Assembly: GCF_018687715.1 (NCBI RefSeq)
Contig: NC_056752.1
Location: forward strand, 45,983,501 to 46,047,500
Direction: 5' to 3'
Source of the DNA: Carya illinoinensis
Taxonomy: Eukaryota > Streptophyta > Magnoliopsida > Fagales > Juglandaceae
Length of the DNA: 64,000 nucleotides
Positions 24,103 through 36,742 of this stretch are shown piece by piece. The translations under genes and the position numbers were made by a program. Position 1 is the first letter of the stretch. Each line of letters opens with the position of its first letter. A model generated the notes under the pieces. The model saw nothing but the letters and a program-made list of their open reading frames with translations, searched no databases and was not told the DNA's origin.

Positions 24103-24760
24103 CACTACAACAAAAATAGATTTTAGTGACAGATAAAACTGTCACAAGAAATGGGAAAAACGTCACGAAATACATTTGGTGACGGTTTCTGACCGTCACC
24201 ACCACTGTCACGTAATGTGCATCACAGATTATATTTGGTGACAGTTTACTGTACAAGCGTTACTAAAAATATTTTTAGTGACGGTTGGAGATGTGCCGTT
24301 TGAAATAACGTTCAAACGTATCATTTTCTATGACGGTTAGAATTTGTCACAGAAAAGTACGTTCGAATGTAAAATATTACGTTCGAACGTAAAAAAGACG
24401 AGCTGACATCCGAACGAGAAAAGGTAACGTTTGTTGATTATAGTTCGAACGTATAATATAAACGTTCGAATGTTTATACGTGCGAACGTTACATTTGAAT
24501 CTCGAATCCAACGAAAATGAAATAATGTCCGAACGTTTGTATCATAACGTTTGGATGTTAATTCGAATGTTAAGAGAGTAGAGTTTGAACATAAAGTGTA
24601 CGTTCGGACTTTTGGAATGTTAAACTTTTTTGACATTCAAACGTTTTTTTAACTTGGGTTAAACGTTTGAACGTTTTGTTACTATTTTGTATGGTTACGT
24701 TCGAACGTATTTTCAAACGTGTAATACTGTTGAAACGTATTTTATTTACATTCGAATGTC
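24103..24760. repeat. CACTA 1 terminal and subterminal repeats (gene 3' side)
   Basis: From 24122 to about 24350 motifs of the type GTGACAGTTT/AAACTGTCAC recur in both orientations. From about 24352 to 24760 many copies and variants of the palindrome ACGTTCGAACGT follow, with exact copies at 24379-24390 and 24697-24708. In characterised CACTA elements such arrays bind the TNPA-type protein; applying that here is inference. Confidence 0.8.
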
Positions 24761-24879
24761 AGAAATGCTAAACTCATCCACTTAATAAACAAACCAATTG
24801 TTTCATATTTCACAACCAACATTGTTTGAAATTGTTTTCAAATTTGATGTTAAAAACGTAATACACAAATAAAATTTAT

Positions 24880-26531
24880 TTCTTTTTTTTTCCTCGCCCA
24901 ACACAATTCTGTTGCAATGACATAACACGCTCAATTTGCAGCATCATCTCCCGCTGCACTTGCTCTTGGATCTCACTACGGATTCTTTCCTCCTGGTCTC
25001 TTTGTTGGTCCTACAAATGCGTCTCTAAATGAGACTGTTGCTCTAAGAGAGACTCCAACTCTTGCTGTCTAGACCTCATATACTCATTCTCGCGTCGTGC
25101 AGCTTCTAAATCTTTGGTAAGATTATTAATTTGTGATGTAGATGAAGTTGAGGAAGATAAACCGGAATGCTTGAAAGATCGTCCCAAATCTCTTGCCATA
25201 CTAGAGTTGGGCCCAAGCACCTATGTAAAAATGTCCAAGTCACTAGGAGAGGATTCCCCAGAAGCTGACTGCATCTCTATCATTTTTTCCTGTAGTTTGA
25301 AAGATTAAAACACACAATAAGTAACATATTAAAAGAAATACAAATAAAAAATAATTTAATCACATCTTACATAATTTATTTAACAAAAGGAACACTGCTT
25401 ACATAATTGATTGCAGCTGCAGGATCCATCCACTCACTATGCTCATTAGTGTGAGCAGCAACATAGACAAGAACGAGGGAAAAGTTTTCTGGATCATCAC
25501 ATTTCTAAGAAAACGACATTAGCAATTTGAAAAAGACCGTGTTAGTACTTATATAAAAGAATAATAAGAAAAAATATGAATTATTACGTTTATTAATTGC
25601 CAATTTTTCAGCAAGATGATGGAATGATCTTGAACCAGCACGATGGTGAATAGTCAGAGCAGATATATTATTTGCATTTGTAGAACTTAAGTGCTACAAA
25701 AATAATTCCCACCGTTAATATAAACAACAAATATAAATGTAAATAATTATAGAAAATAAATCTAGAATACCTGATATTCTGGAGAGGCAAAAAGATCACA
25801 ACACTTTATCCAGTCGTCTAATTTCATCTGCTGGAAAGGGCACTGTGCAGCCTCTTCAAACGTCTCAAATTTCTTGAAATGGTCGTGACATCGTCCCTTG
25901 TGACATCGGAATAGTGTAGCCATTAACTCATTCATAGTTCTCAAATCCTCGCTACGACCAAAGTCGAGGTCAAATTCATCCTAATTATAAATTAATTACG
26001 TTAAAAATATGATAAACTAATATAGGTGAAAAAAATGATATAATAAGTAAACTCACCAGCACACAACTCCGAATGTGTTCCTTAATGTCATTCGGCACAT
26101 CTCTCCAGGAGTGCACATAAAATGGAGCGTAAGATCGAACTGCTGTGCCAATATAGGAGGAAAGCGCTGCTGCAGTATCATTCACTCCTTCAGTGGAATT
26201 ATCAGGAATTGTGATTTTCAGTTTACCATGCCTTCGATTTTTCTCAAGTGAGATGCCGCGTGTATATCCACGACCGCGACAAGCAGATGCATTAACTAAT
26301 AGATGATAGTACAATTTTGAAGGTTTTATATATTATTTATTGAAACAAATCTCTTGATTATATATAGTATTAACGTAAACATTCCTTACCGGTAGGTGTC
26401 GACTGTGCATCGTTCTCTGTAATGTTAACTTCATCTTCGGGAACGGACTCCTCAGGTGGGGAGTCCTCAATGGGTTCGGGACTTGAACTCGGTGGAGGAG
26501 GCACATTTCTCCTTTGTCTTTTTGGCGGCAT
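24880..26531 (-). pseudogene. TNPA-like / plant transposase (Ptta/En-Spm, Transposase_24-like) gene of CACTA 1, broken
   Basis: Spliced minus-strand pieces: exon 1 starts at 26531 (MPPKRQRRNVPPPP, proline/acid-rich); exon 2 starts near 26298 (NASACRGRGYTRGI, ends RSCVL|GTGAGT near 26057). Later exons carry EFDLDFGRSEDLRTMNELMA, CDLFASPEYQ, then NNISALTIHHRAGSRSFHHL, the conserved core of Transposase_24-type proteins. A coiled-coil end follows (NNLTKDLEAARRENEYM, QELESLLEQQ). In-frame stops after DLDIFT (about 25220) and after HLETHL (about 25011) interrupt the C-terminal region, while coding resemblance continues beyond. The expected role is binding of subterminal repeats and aiding transposition. 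Exon boundaries are approximate. Confidence 0.7.
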
Positions 26532-26632
26532 ACTTGGAAATGATTATATATAACAAAAAATATTATTAGAATAAATTTATATTTATTATAAAATTCTATA
26601 ATGGTTGTATATGAATAAACTTTTTAGTACTT

Positions 26633-29600
26633 TTAGTCTTCATCTTTGGATGTATTGTCCATGTTTGTTTCAGAATCTCTCTGTATAACATCTTCGTCAT
26701 CATCATCAAGCTCTTCTTCGTCATCCTTATCCACTTCCCCCTCGGATTCTTGTTCGTCTTCTTCTTCTAATTCTTTTTCTGTACTTTTCTCACTTTCTTC
26801 AATTGAATGATGATTTAATGAAGACGGGTCGAGATGGATGAGTGGGACGTCATCGCTACATAAGAGGAGCAACTCGAGTGCACCGAGGGCAACAAATAAG
26901 TTAATACCCCCTCCTCCATCTTCCTGGTAGGCCTCTACATTTGGAGTGTCATCTTCGTCTCCACTATTATCGTAATCTGCACTCGTTCCTACTTCATATA
27001 TATTTCGAGGGATAAATTTTTGTACAACTCGCCAAGTTATCTCTCCACTATCTTCATCAGCACTTTTCATTGGATCAATCAAGTAATAGATTTTAGTAAC
27101 TTGACAAGCCAGTACAAATGGATCATCTTCGTACCATTTAGATGCAGTATTGACACTCGTAAAATGATTATCCCTATATATCCAATCCCGACCACCGCCT
27201 AGATCCCACCAATCACATTTAAAGACATATGTTATAGACCCACCCAGATATTTCAATCCGATAATATCACGAATGACACCATAATAATCAATATCATCTG
27301 TTCCATGACTCCCCTCGACCAAGACACCACAGTTTTGAGTTTTTCTATTACGTTCACGGTCCAGAGTATGGAATCTATAACCTTGAACTGTGCATGCAGT
27401 GTATCGAAGTGCTCTGTTTGATGGATCACGGGCCAATGCATACAATTCAAAAGAGACTGATCCGGGATCACGAGCACGTTGTTCCAATATCTAACAATTT
27501 AAATAATGTCATTTATTAAATATTAGCTAGAGTTAAAACTTTCATCATGTAACATATATTATCGAGTTTAGTTCATACACGTTGTTCAAACCATCCAGAA
27601 AATTCTGACTCGTGTCTTGCCACTATATCTTCGACGCCTTCCATCTTAAGTTTGTCCATGTGCTCACTGTATAGTATAATTTATCATATTATTTTACATA
27701 ACAATAGTTAAAGTTAACCTCATTATCTTTAAAATTATTTAAACCTTGTGCAACGACATATCTGAGATAGTGATCAATCTCCTAACAACTATTTAGCACG
27801 TATTACCGAACTTTACCCAACTCTGTATCAAGTAAATCGTAACCCATTTGTGCACCCAAAGGTCGTACATTCTGAGAAAACACTGATAGCTCATGAAGAG
27901 GCGGAGCAACAAGATCAGCATTTCGTTCTTGACGAATAAATCGTGTCTCAACACCACGAAGATATAAAGAGCAAAGTGTTAACTATTCATCGTGTATATA
28001 GGCCTTTGCTATTGAACCCTCAGCTTTGGCTTGATTCCCAACAGTGAGCTTCAATCGACCTAAATATCTTTCAACTGGATACATCCAATGGAACTGTACC
28101 AGTCCACCCAACATGATCTCCCTGGATAAATGTATTGCTAAAAGAACCATGACATCAAAAAATGAAGGTGGAAAGATTTGCTCAAATTTACATAGTATAG
28201 TAGCAATGTCTTCTTCCAGTTTCTGCAGCATATCTCGATTCACTACCCGAGCACACAAATCCTTAAAAAAATACACAGTTCAGTTATGGCAACACGTACA
28301 GCAGATGTTAGCTTCCAACGAATTTCCACCGGTAATAACTTCTGCAAAAATACGTAACAGTCATGACTTTTCAATCCGCCAATTTTCCAATCATCATGGC
28401 TTACGCATCTACTGATATTTGAAGCATAACCATCTGGCAACTTCACACCTCGCAACCATTTGCAGAAGTCCATCCTCTCCTCCCTTGTCATTGTAAAACA
28501 TGCATGCGGCATGACCACCCTCTCACCTTCCACTCGTAAATGCAAATTATGTTTAATTCTCATTCTCTCAAGATTTTTCCTTATTTTAATCGTATCTTTC
28601 GTCTTTTTATTGATGCTCATCAATGTACCCAGTATATTATCACAAATATTCTTCTCAATATGCATTACATCCAAACTATGTCGCAACATGCAGGACGACC
28701 AATACGGCAACTCAAAAAAAATACTATGCTTTGTCCAATTCAATTCTGCTACGCCTCGTTTTCTCTTATTCTTTCCCTGACCTTTGCCAAAATTGTTCGT
28801 TGCCACATGTACCAATTGTTCCAGGATCTCTTTCCCAGATAGCTCATTTGGTGCAATTCTATCTTCTACTCGTCCATCAAACTTAGCAGATTCTGTTCTC
28901 CATGCATGATTTGTTACTAGATAAAGTCAATGACCCACGAAACACAACTTTTGAGAATATTTTAACCACTCACTAGTAGTTTCTTTATTACACGTCGGAC
29001 ACGCTAACTTTCCTTTAATACTCCAGCCGGAAAGATTTCCATATGCCGGAAAGTCATTTATCGTCCACATTACCGCAGCATGCATCTGAAAAGTTGTTGA
29101 TGTGGATGCATCATAAGTTCTGACGCCTGCTTCCCATAACTCTTTCAACTCTTCAATCAACGGCTGCAAATATACGTCAATGTCATTCCCAGGTGATATC
29201 GAGCCGGGGATAAGCAAAGTTAACAGAAAGTTGGGCGCCTTCATGCACCTCCATGGTGGAAGATTGTACGGAATCAACACTACAGGCCAAGTGCTATAAC
29301 TTTTACTCATATTTCCAAAAGGGTTAAATCCATCAGTTGTGAGTCCGAGGCGCACGTTCCTTGCTTCTATCCCAAACTCTAGAAACTGATTATCGAAAGA
29401 TTGTCACACAAGTGAGTCAGCAGGGTGCCTCATAAATCCATCATTTTGAACTCTTTTCTCTTTGTGCCACTTCATATCGTGAGCTATTTTCTTACACATG
29501 TCTAATTTTTGCAACCGGGGTTTCAATGGGAAATATTGCAATACTTTAACCGGCACGCTTTTCTTATCATTCCACATCGACTCTTCGCATACAGGACATG

Positions 29601-30306
29601 CTTGTTTCTCCTCGTTCTCTTTCCAAAATAAAATACAATCATTCTTGCACGCATGTATGGACTTATATTCAAACCCTAATCCCCTTCTCAACTGTTTTGC
29701 TTCATAAAAGTTCTTCGGCAATGCAGATCCTTCGGGAAGCACTTCGTTAAATAAGTCTAATACCATGTTAATTGCTTTGGTTGACATTCCACACAATGAC
29801 TTTATATGAAACAACCGCACAATAAACGACATTTTAGAATATTTTGTACAGCCTGGATAAAGTTCGCGCTTTGCATCTTCCCACATTTCTGGAAAATTAT
29901 CTGAATCATTCCGTTGCCCACTTGAGCCATTGTTGTCAACCTCATCCATAAACATCCCACCTCCAATGTCACTCAACATCTCCTCCATCTCATTTCGCTC
30001 ATAATCATTATCCACGTGCCGCAAATTTTCCCGCTGACTGAATAAGTCATCCGCTAATTTTGCATACGGCTCACCATGCAGTACCTATCGAGTATACCCC
30101 AAATCCATACCGTTCACAAATATATGACTTTCAGCTTCATCCAATCCTATCGCACATAAATTTTTACAACCTCGACATGGACATTTAATGTAACCATGAC
30201 TACCAGCAGAGGCCTTTGCAAAATTAATGAAGGCCCTTACTCCACGCGCATAGGGTATGTAATCTTTTCCAAGTCTATCACGTAGACGCATCCAACTTTT
30301 ATCCAT
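26633..30306 (-). pseudogene. TNP2-like CACTA transposase of CACTA 1, broken
   Basis: Starts MDKSWMRLRDRLG (transposase-associated N-terminal domain with CPCRGC). It continues in one frame through the Tnp2 core (TTDGFNPFGNMSKSY, GNDIDVYLQPL, WTINDFPAYGNLSGW), then DUF4218 (IFPPSFFDVMVLLAIHLSRE). A final exon (about 27487-26633) carries the DUF4216 part (FHTLDRERNRKTQN, DWWDLGGGRDW) and a long acidic tail. Disablements: TAG at 30085-30087, TGA at 29404-29406 and TGA at 28927-28929, all in one frame; a 1-bp loss near 28267; TAG at 27983-27985. Comparison with the intact homologue at 55850 shows the first two replace tryptophan and the third arginine. Confidence 0.85.
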
Positions 30307-31081
30307 TTATAAAAACATATAATTTTTTAGTAACACATATAAGAGTTAAATACACATGCATGTCATAATACATCATGTTCAAAGTACTCTTTCTCAAGGT
30401 AGTTGGTTCTATCCTATTCGAGATTATATTCTCCATATTGCACAAGTCTCGTCACTCTACTATTTTGAACGTTAGTAAAACTTTCGGCAGCACTTCCCCA
30501 TAGTTCTCCAAGTATACATGTTCACATATAGGGATTATGTGACGCCCCCAAATTACGTTTGGGATCAGACGGACATTTGAAGCGTCGAGACATGCAACAC
30601 AAGGTTACCTGCTCCCGTTCATGACATATAAGATACAATATTCCTAACATGAATCTAACATTATGCAATATTCACAGCGGATAATTTTTTTTAGCAATAC
30701 TATGCACCAAATTGAAAATATCCCAAATACTTAAAACATACTTCATATATAAAGATCCATTGAATATCCTAGTCTACTGTGTCTAGTTGGTCAGCTCCTG
30801 ATCCTCTTTCAGGTCCTGTAACAAGATCTACCATTCGGGAGAATGGTAGTTGGAACTACCACAGTGAGATTTGATTACAAATCTCAGTAAGTTAACAAAA
30901 CAAACTTCCACACAGGCTAATGATGCATGGATGACAGTAAAAGCATGAATGCATAATCAAATTCATAAATAATTGAAGCATATCTTGACGTACAATATAG
31001 CATAATTGACATAATTTAAATTGAAACATAAACTGAATTTGACTTGACATGAACTTGATCTGAAACTTGACTTAACATGAA

Positions 31082-31370
31082 AAATACATACTCCACAGTT
31101 GTTGTGGCCCCATGTATTTTACGTGTAAATACATATTTCACAGTTGTTATGGCCGCATGTATTCTATACGTCATAATGCAGTTAAATACATACTCCACAG
31201 TTGTTATGGCCCCATGTATTCTACGTGTCACAATACAGTTAAATACATACTTCACAGTTGTTGTGACCCCATCTATTTTACGTGTCACAATTGCTGTGTC
31301 TCACGTAGTGTATACGTCACAATTGCTATAACCCCATACTTCGTGTGCCACAGTTGTTGTGGACCCCACA
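31082..31370. repeat. Degenerate tandem repeat, unit about 57 bp, four or more copies
   Basis: Each unit carries ATACATACTCCACAGTTGTT, then GGCCCCATGTATTCTACGTG, then CACAATACAGTTAA, with the last copies drifting (CACAATTGCT variants). It produces short repetitive frames on both strands that should not be taken as genes. Confidence 0.85.
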
Positions 31371-33035
31371 AAACTAAATGTAACTCAAGATGAAACATGA
31401 CTGGAAGACGAAAGGACTGAAGCCGTAACGTAACATAACGTGACTTGAACATAACTTGAAAGACATGACCAACTTGAGATAGAAATATTTCGTAACATGA
31501 CATATAATAAACAATATATTTAATATGACATACTTGCAACAGTGAATATTACATGACTTGACATACATGTAATAGATGGCATACTTAACATGACGTACTT
31601 GTAATGTATAGTAATACATGATAGAATATATTATGTAACAGTTTTCATATACATGACAGAATATATTATGTAACAGATAAAAACCAATGACAGAATAAAT
31701 TCTATATAACAGACAATTATGTTATAATTTGGCATGGCATGACATATATGATAATACACAAATATATACACTGTAGTTCATTTACTTAGCACACATACAT
31801 AGTAGACTGCTAGTAAGTTAAAAGCTAACTTACTTCGATCTCCGCGTTTCTTATAAAACCTTAAGCGCGATTACGAGGAACTGTAATTAGTGATTCTAAA
31901 AGTTAGCATGAAATTACTAATAAATTGAAATATGAAAAATACTAATTAAAGAGTAAAATTTTCATTTTTTTTATTCTGCATGTAGGAAAATGACCGTTTT
32001 ACCCATAACTTAAGGATTTTGCAAAATTAACTCCAAAAGTCTCCAAAATTTACATGCCTCATGTAAATTTTATCCTCAATTCAAATATCAATTTATAAAA
32101 ATTTAAAACTAATCACAACTATTAAAACTCCATAGGACCGAAATTCCTATATGCTATTTCTATTGATTTTTGTTTCCAACTTGTTTTGATCAACTTTTTT
32201 TGATCTATGACTTATAAATATGTGATCTTCAAACCAAACCATCACATGGTTTAAAAAGATGTCCTAAAACATATATAAGCTTCTAATTCAAGATCACATG
32301 GTTAGAAATTAACCAAAACATAAATTTAGCCAAGAACATCCACACTTTGGATTATCTGAATATCTCTTTACATAAAATTTCATATCTTTGAAACTAACAT
32401 CAAATATCTTCAAAATAATAATATAACATGTATATAAGATGCTTAGGATCCTCCAATAAAATTATCAAAGTCATTGGAATAAGTTTAGACCACCAAAGAG
32501 TTAAACTTTCTCAAAACATAAACTGTTTTTCCTCTTCTAGTTTCTAAGTTTCTAAATCTAAGCAAATCTTTCATCAAAACCTTTAATCATGCAAAAATCC
32601 TCAACCAATAGTCATATATACATGTTAACAATACTCCATAAAAATTTCGGACCAATATCTATCTATTAGCTTGGTCAAAAACTCCAAACTATAATATATT
32701 CTCTAGTTTATCTTCCAGAATGACCTTTTTATAGTTTACATAATATTTTACTGACCAAATGATTTTCAAATGGGACAAATAAGATATCCACGTAAACTAA
32801 ACTAAAAAAGGAATAACTTATATGAAGGATACTTTATGATAAAACACTTACAAAAGCTTCGAAATGGGTGTGCAAAAGAACTCCTAAAAGCTGTCCGAGA
32901 GAGAGTGTTTGATATTCTTTTAAAGGAACGTGTAAATGAGGATAAGTTCGTGGGTGGTGGCTGAAGATACTTATGGACGAGATTTGGAAGATGATAAGGC
33001 TGGAGTTGAGAGTTGAGTGTAGGTTTTTCTTACCC

Positions 33036-33240
33036 AAAATATCTATAAAAGATCATCTCAAGATATTTCTATCCAATAATATCTACAAAAATCAACTTAA
33101 GATATTTTTATCTAATAATATCTATAAAAATCAACTCAAGATATTTTTACCTAATAATATTCACAAAAATTAGCTCAAGATATATATATATATATATATT
33201 TTTATCCAATAATATTCACAAAATCAGCTTAGGCTATTTT
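33036..33240. repeat. 39-bp tandem repeat, about five copies
   Basis: The unit contains AATATCTACAAAAATCAACT followed by a CAAGATATTTTTATCC-like half. Because 39 is a multiple of three, a spurious 13-residue peptide repeat (NIYKNQLKIFLSN type) appears in the open frame at 32973-33173. A TA run interrupts the array near 33181-33199. Confidence 0.85.
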
Positions 33241-33470
33241 TCAAAAGTGGAGAGTATACTTGGAAGAGTAAGGTGGCTAAAATCTTTCCATGTGTCCTAT
33301 TAAAACTTTCTAACTATCTCTAAGAATCAAAAACATGCTTCTGATACCACAGTGAGTAATAACATCAACTATATGATTAATAGATTTGTGAAAACTTATC
33401 AAGTCTTCACGAGATTCCTAAAACCAATAGAAATTTCACCGTTAAATTTCTAGCAGGCTGTTACAGATTA

Positions 33471-34726
33471 TAACCCTAAGAACAGTATACCCGAAGAACA
33501 AATGAGAAAGACACCGAAACTTCATACTAAACGTTCAAAGTAGGAATAACGTTTATGTGCAATATAGATAATATAATCTCAAACTATCCACACTGGACAA
33601 TTCAAGAATTAATGTACACCTAAATGTACACTAATTTTCAAACGGGTCTAAGGTTATTTATGCAATGTTATACAATATTTAACAAAACAGTCTACAAATA
33701 AATTAGCGCACATTGTTTGAATTATCCCGATGTACTAATAATATTTATATTATTAATGATTGATAACACTTAGAAATTATTTGTTGAATTATATATATTA
33801 TTTGTAGATTTATATTATTTCGTATTTAATATAATATATAGTAAATTAGATTATAATTACTAGTTATACTATATATTGATAACACTTAATTGTTATCAGT
33901 TATTATATAATTATTACTATTATTTCCAAAATTATTATAATTATTATAATAATTTTTATTATTAAATAATTAATTATTATTATAATTACTTATCTATTTC
34001 TTATTAATCCTTCTTTAATACTACACATTACATGATAATTATTATTAGGGATTGATACTAATAACACTATACTATATATTATTAGATAAAATATTTATTA
34101 TTATTCAGCTATTAGATTTTTAGGAATTATTATTTTATAATAATTATATATTAATAATTGTTAATATATAATATAAATACTTATTTATATTATAATTTTA
34201 GTAATACGAATTTTTATATATACTATATAGTTATGCCTTATAATTGACCCTTAGTAATATATCTCATTTATTATATTAGTTATTTAACTAATTATATAGA
34301 TAATAGTTTTAATCGTAATATTATAATTTATAATTATCGTTATTATAATTATATACTATTTATTTTTATTTTTACACAAATAATCACACTATTTATTTTT
34401 ATCGAAATTGTTATATATATTGTTTAATTACAACATATTACTAAAATAGACACATAAATTTACAAATAATTATTATTTAAAAACACACACTATACTAAAA
34501 CATTATCACATTAAGAATAAACATATCTGATTAGCTTATAATTTTGTCTTCCAAGTGTAGAAGCTGTCAAGGTAATACAAGGATAAGTCCAGGATCACCG
34601 TAAATTGATAAAATAGGACCGTAGAAACATTCCCCACTGTTAGTAGATGCTTATTCTGGTTGTTTGTGGCTTCAAAACATGCGTTTCGAAGCTTTCGGTA
34701 ATGGTTGAGTCGACTCAACGATTCCG
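33471..34726. other. CACTA 1 internal AT-rich region, no gene
   Basis: Extremely AT-rich (long A/T stretches from about 33700 to 34500) with no coding signal. It lies between the nested LTR and the right-hand subterminal arrays. Confidence 0.5.
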
Positions 34727-35110
34727 TGTCGTAACGTTTGGACGTCACGACACAACGTCCGAACGTGTGACCTTTAATATTCTTTACGTTTGCACGTTAA
34801 ACTGTAACGTGCGAACGTATTTTTTTACGTGCGAACGTTTTTATCCAACGCTTTAACAAAACGTTCGAACGTAAACCGTTGGTCTTCTTCGGCTAGTAAA
34901 AACGTCCAAACGTATGACGGTTCAAATTCATTACGTCCGAACGTTTATATCATACGTTCAGAAATGTTCGGATGTAATGAACTCATTCGTACGTTTTTAT
35001 CGAACGTTTGAATGATACGTTCGATAAAACGTCCGAACGTATCATCTTTGTAAATTCACACGTGACAGTTTTAATTTTAATGTGCGAGCATACTTTCAAT
35101 AACGTTCGAA
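34727..35110. repeat. CACTA 1 internal array of ACGTTCGAACGT-type palindromes
   Basis: Dense copies and one-base variants, with an exact copy at 34861-34872 and variants ACGTGCGAACGT and ACGTCCGAACGT nearby. The same motif fills the opposite terminal region (24352-24760) and 36743-36900, so it belongs to the element's subterminal repeat set although it lies about 2 kb inside the right end. Confidence 0.8.
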
Positions 35111-35337
35111 CATTTCCTATTAAAATATTTTTATATTGTTTCCTTTTATTATTATTATTTTAGATATTGAAAACGTGAAATTATTTAAAAATTTTACTGT
35201 CAAAATTATGTAAATTTATAAGGATGATATTTTAATTTTTTGTATAATTCATATATGTCAGAATACGTATGTATCTGTGATTCTAATCATTTTTTTTAAA
35301 ATATTATAACTTATATATTTTTTTAATTTTCAAGATA

Positions 35338-36537
35338 TGGCTCAGTATATGACAACAAGGAAGAGAGGGAGGGATGGAGGCAATCTGGACATTGTTTGAC
35401 TGGGGGCATGAACTGTTATGGGGGAACAAGAAATCCTCATTAATGAGTTTGATGAGCTCAGCTGAGAGCAGAAGACGCTGAGAGACGTCTTCGTCACAGA
35501 GGCTGGGGCCCTATATGCACATTGAGGGGAAAGATTTACCCATCAATGGTTCGAGAGTTTTACATTGGGATGACCACCATGTCTAACGATGCATCATCCC
35601 ATACTCTCAGTGTACGCGGTGTACAGTTTCAGTTTTTGGCGGATGTTATTGTCGACTTACTCCAGATTCTGTATATACTACCTGAGTCGACAGCTGCTTA
35701 GGCTGGTGACACAGCAGCTGCATTTTCCCCGGGCATATTCGAGGCGGATCCAGCCGCTTTTGCTTCATCTTCGGGCCCTGTTGAGTTGATGCCCAGTCAT
35801 GAAAAAGATCGACCCGAGGGCGATCCTATTGCTGCTGAGGTTGGTGATGATGAGCGGGACCAGGATTTCTACATCCTCACTGGCACAGACCGCACGAAGC
35901 TCGATAGGCCGAACTCTTTCAGCCAGAATCAGCTGCTACCTTTCTTTTGCATGTTGCACATTTTTGAAATAACAAATGTAGACTCGGTGGCACATAAGAG
36001 CACATTCAGTCGGGCTCGTGCACAGTTCCTGATTTGCTTGGCACGTGGTGAGCCCTTTGACTTGCCCATTGTTATATTTGAGTGGATCCGTTACGAGGCC
36101 AGCATCGTTACCACGGATAATCTCCCGTACGGAGTCATCATCAGCCGCTTATTACTAGCCCGGGGAGTGCCACTCCAGGCGGAGGAGATGATGATAAACC
36201 AGATGAGCCCATCGACATAACCACACACCGCCGGAGCATTGGACAGGGGTGAGGCTCAGCTCGGCGTCAGTCTGGTCCTACGCCAGATGTTGTTCCCCTG
36301 ACTGAGTCTGGGGCTGATGTTGCTCGCCCGTCGGCGAGTACTAGTCAGCAGCCGGGAGTTACATCTGCTGGGGATGTGCGACCTGCTTGGGTTAATGCAG
36401 TGATGACAGATATGAAGGTGCATATAGATCGACTGATCGATAGACAGATTGCGTATATAGATCAGGCTGTCGCACATCTTGCACATCATGTAGATGTGCT
36501 AAACAATAAGGTTGAGACATTGACTGAGGAGTTTTGA
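35338..36537 (+). pseudogene. Plus-strand ORF remnant inside CACTA 1 (possible plant-transposon-protein domain)
   Basis: An ATG at 35338 (MAQYMTTRKRGRDGG) soon hits a stop. A 144-codon open frame at 35786-36220 follows (NSFSQNQLLPFFCMLHIFEI, SRARAQFLICLARGEPFDL, DNLPYGVIISRLLLARGVPL). The region closes near 36537 with a heptad-like stretch (AYIDQAVAHLAHHVDVLNNK). The middle resembles the 'putative plant transposon protein' (Transposase_32-like) domain from memory, with low certainty. It is transcribed opposite to the transposase genes and is bracketed by two subterminal-type repeat arrays. Several stops or frame changes suggest decay. It may be an accessory gene of this CACTA lineage or captured DNA. 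Confidence 0.4.
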
Positions 36538-36742
36538 TATTTTGTAAACCAGCAGTTCTGAAAGTGATTTGTAAAAATTTATCATATTTTATTTTTTATT
36601 TTCGACATATGTAATGGACACAAATATTTAATATATGTATTGTGTAGCTTAATTTCTACTCTTAATTTTTTTTTAATATAACGTTACTCAATCTTACTAT
36701 TAAAAAAATATATATTATGGTTAATTTTTGCAAATTAACATA

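Larger units (their letters stand above)
30538..33465. mobile_element. Solo-LTR-like insertion nested in CACTA 1
   Basis: The segment begins TGTGACGCCCCCAAATT and ends GGCTGTTACA, giving TG...CA and inverted TGT/ACA tips. It is flanked by a perfect 5-bp direct duplication GATTA (30533-30537 and 33466-33470), as left by LTR retrotransposon integration. The 2928-bp interior has no gag or pol frame. It contains a tandem repeat of about 57 bp (31082-31370) and a 39-bp tandem repeat (33036-33240) near its right end. A long solo LTR left by recombination is the simplest reading; a small non-autonomous LTR element is the alternative. It lies just upstream of the TNP2-like start codon at 30306. Confidence 0.7.

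Noticed and set aside
31016..31619. Repetitive frames that could suggest a repeat protein, or a CRISPR-like array
   Set aside because: The units are adjoining and degenerate with no spacers, in plant transposon DNA; a minisatellite explains them.
32973..33173. 66-codon frame with a 13-residue peptide repeat
   Set aside because: Artefact of the 39-bp tandem repeat, whose unit is divisible by three.
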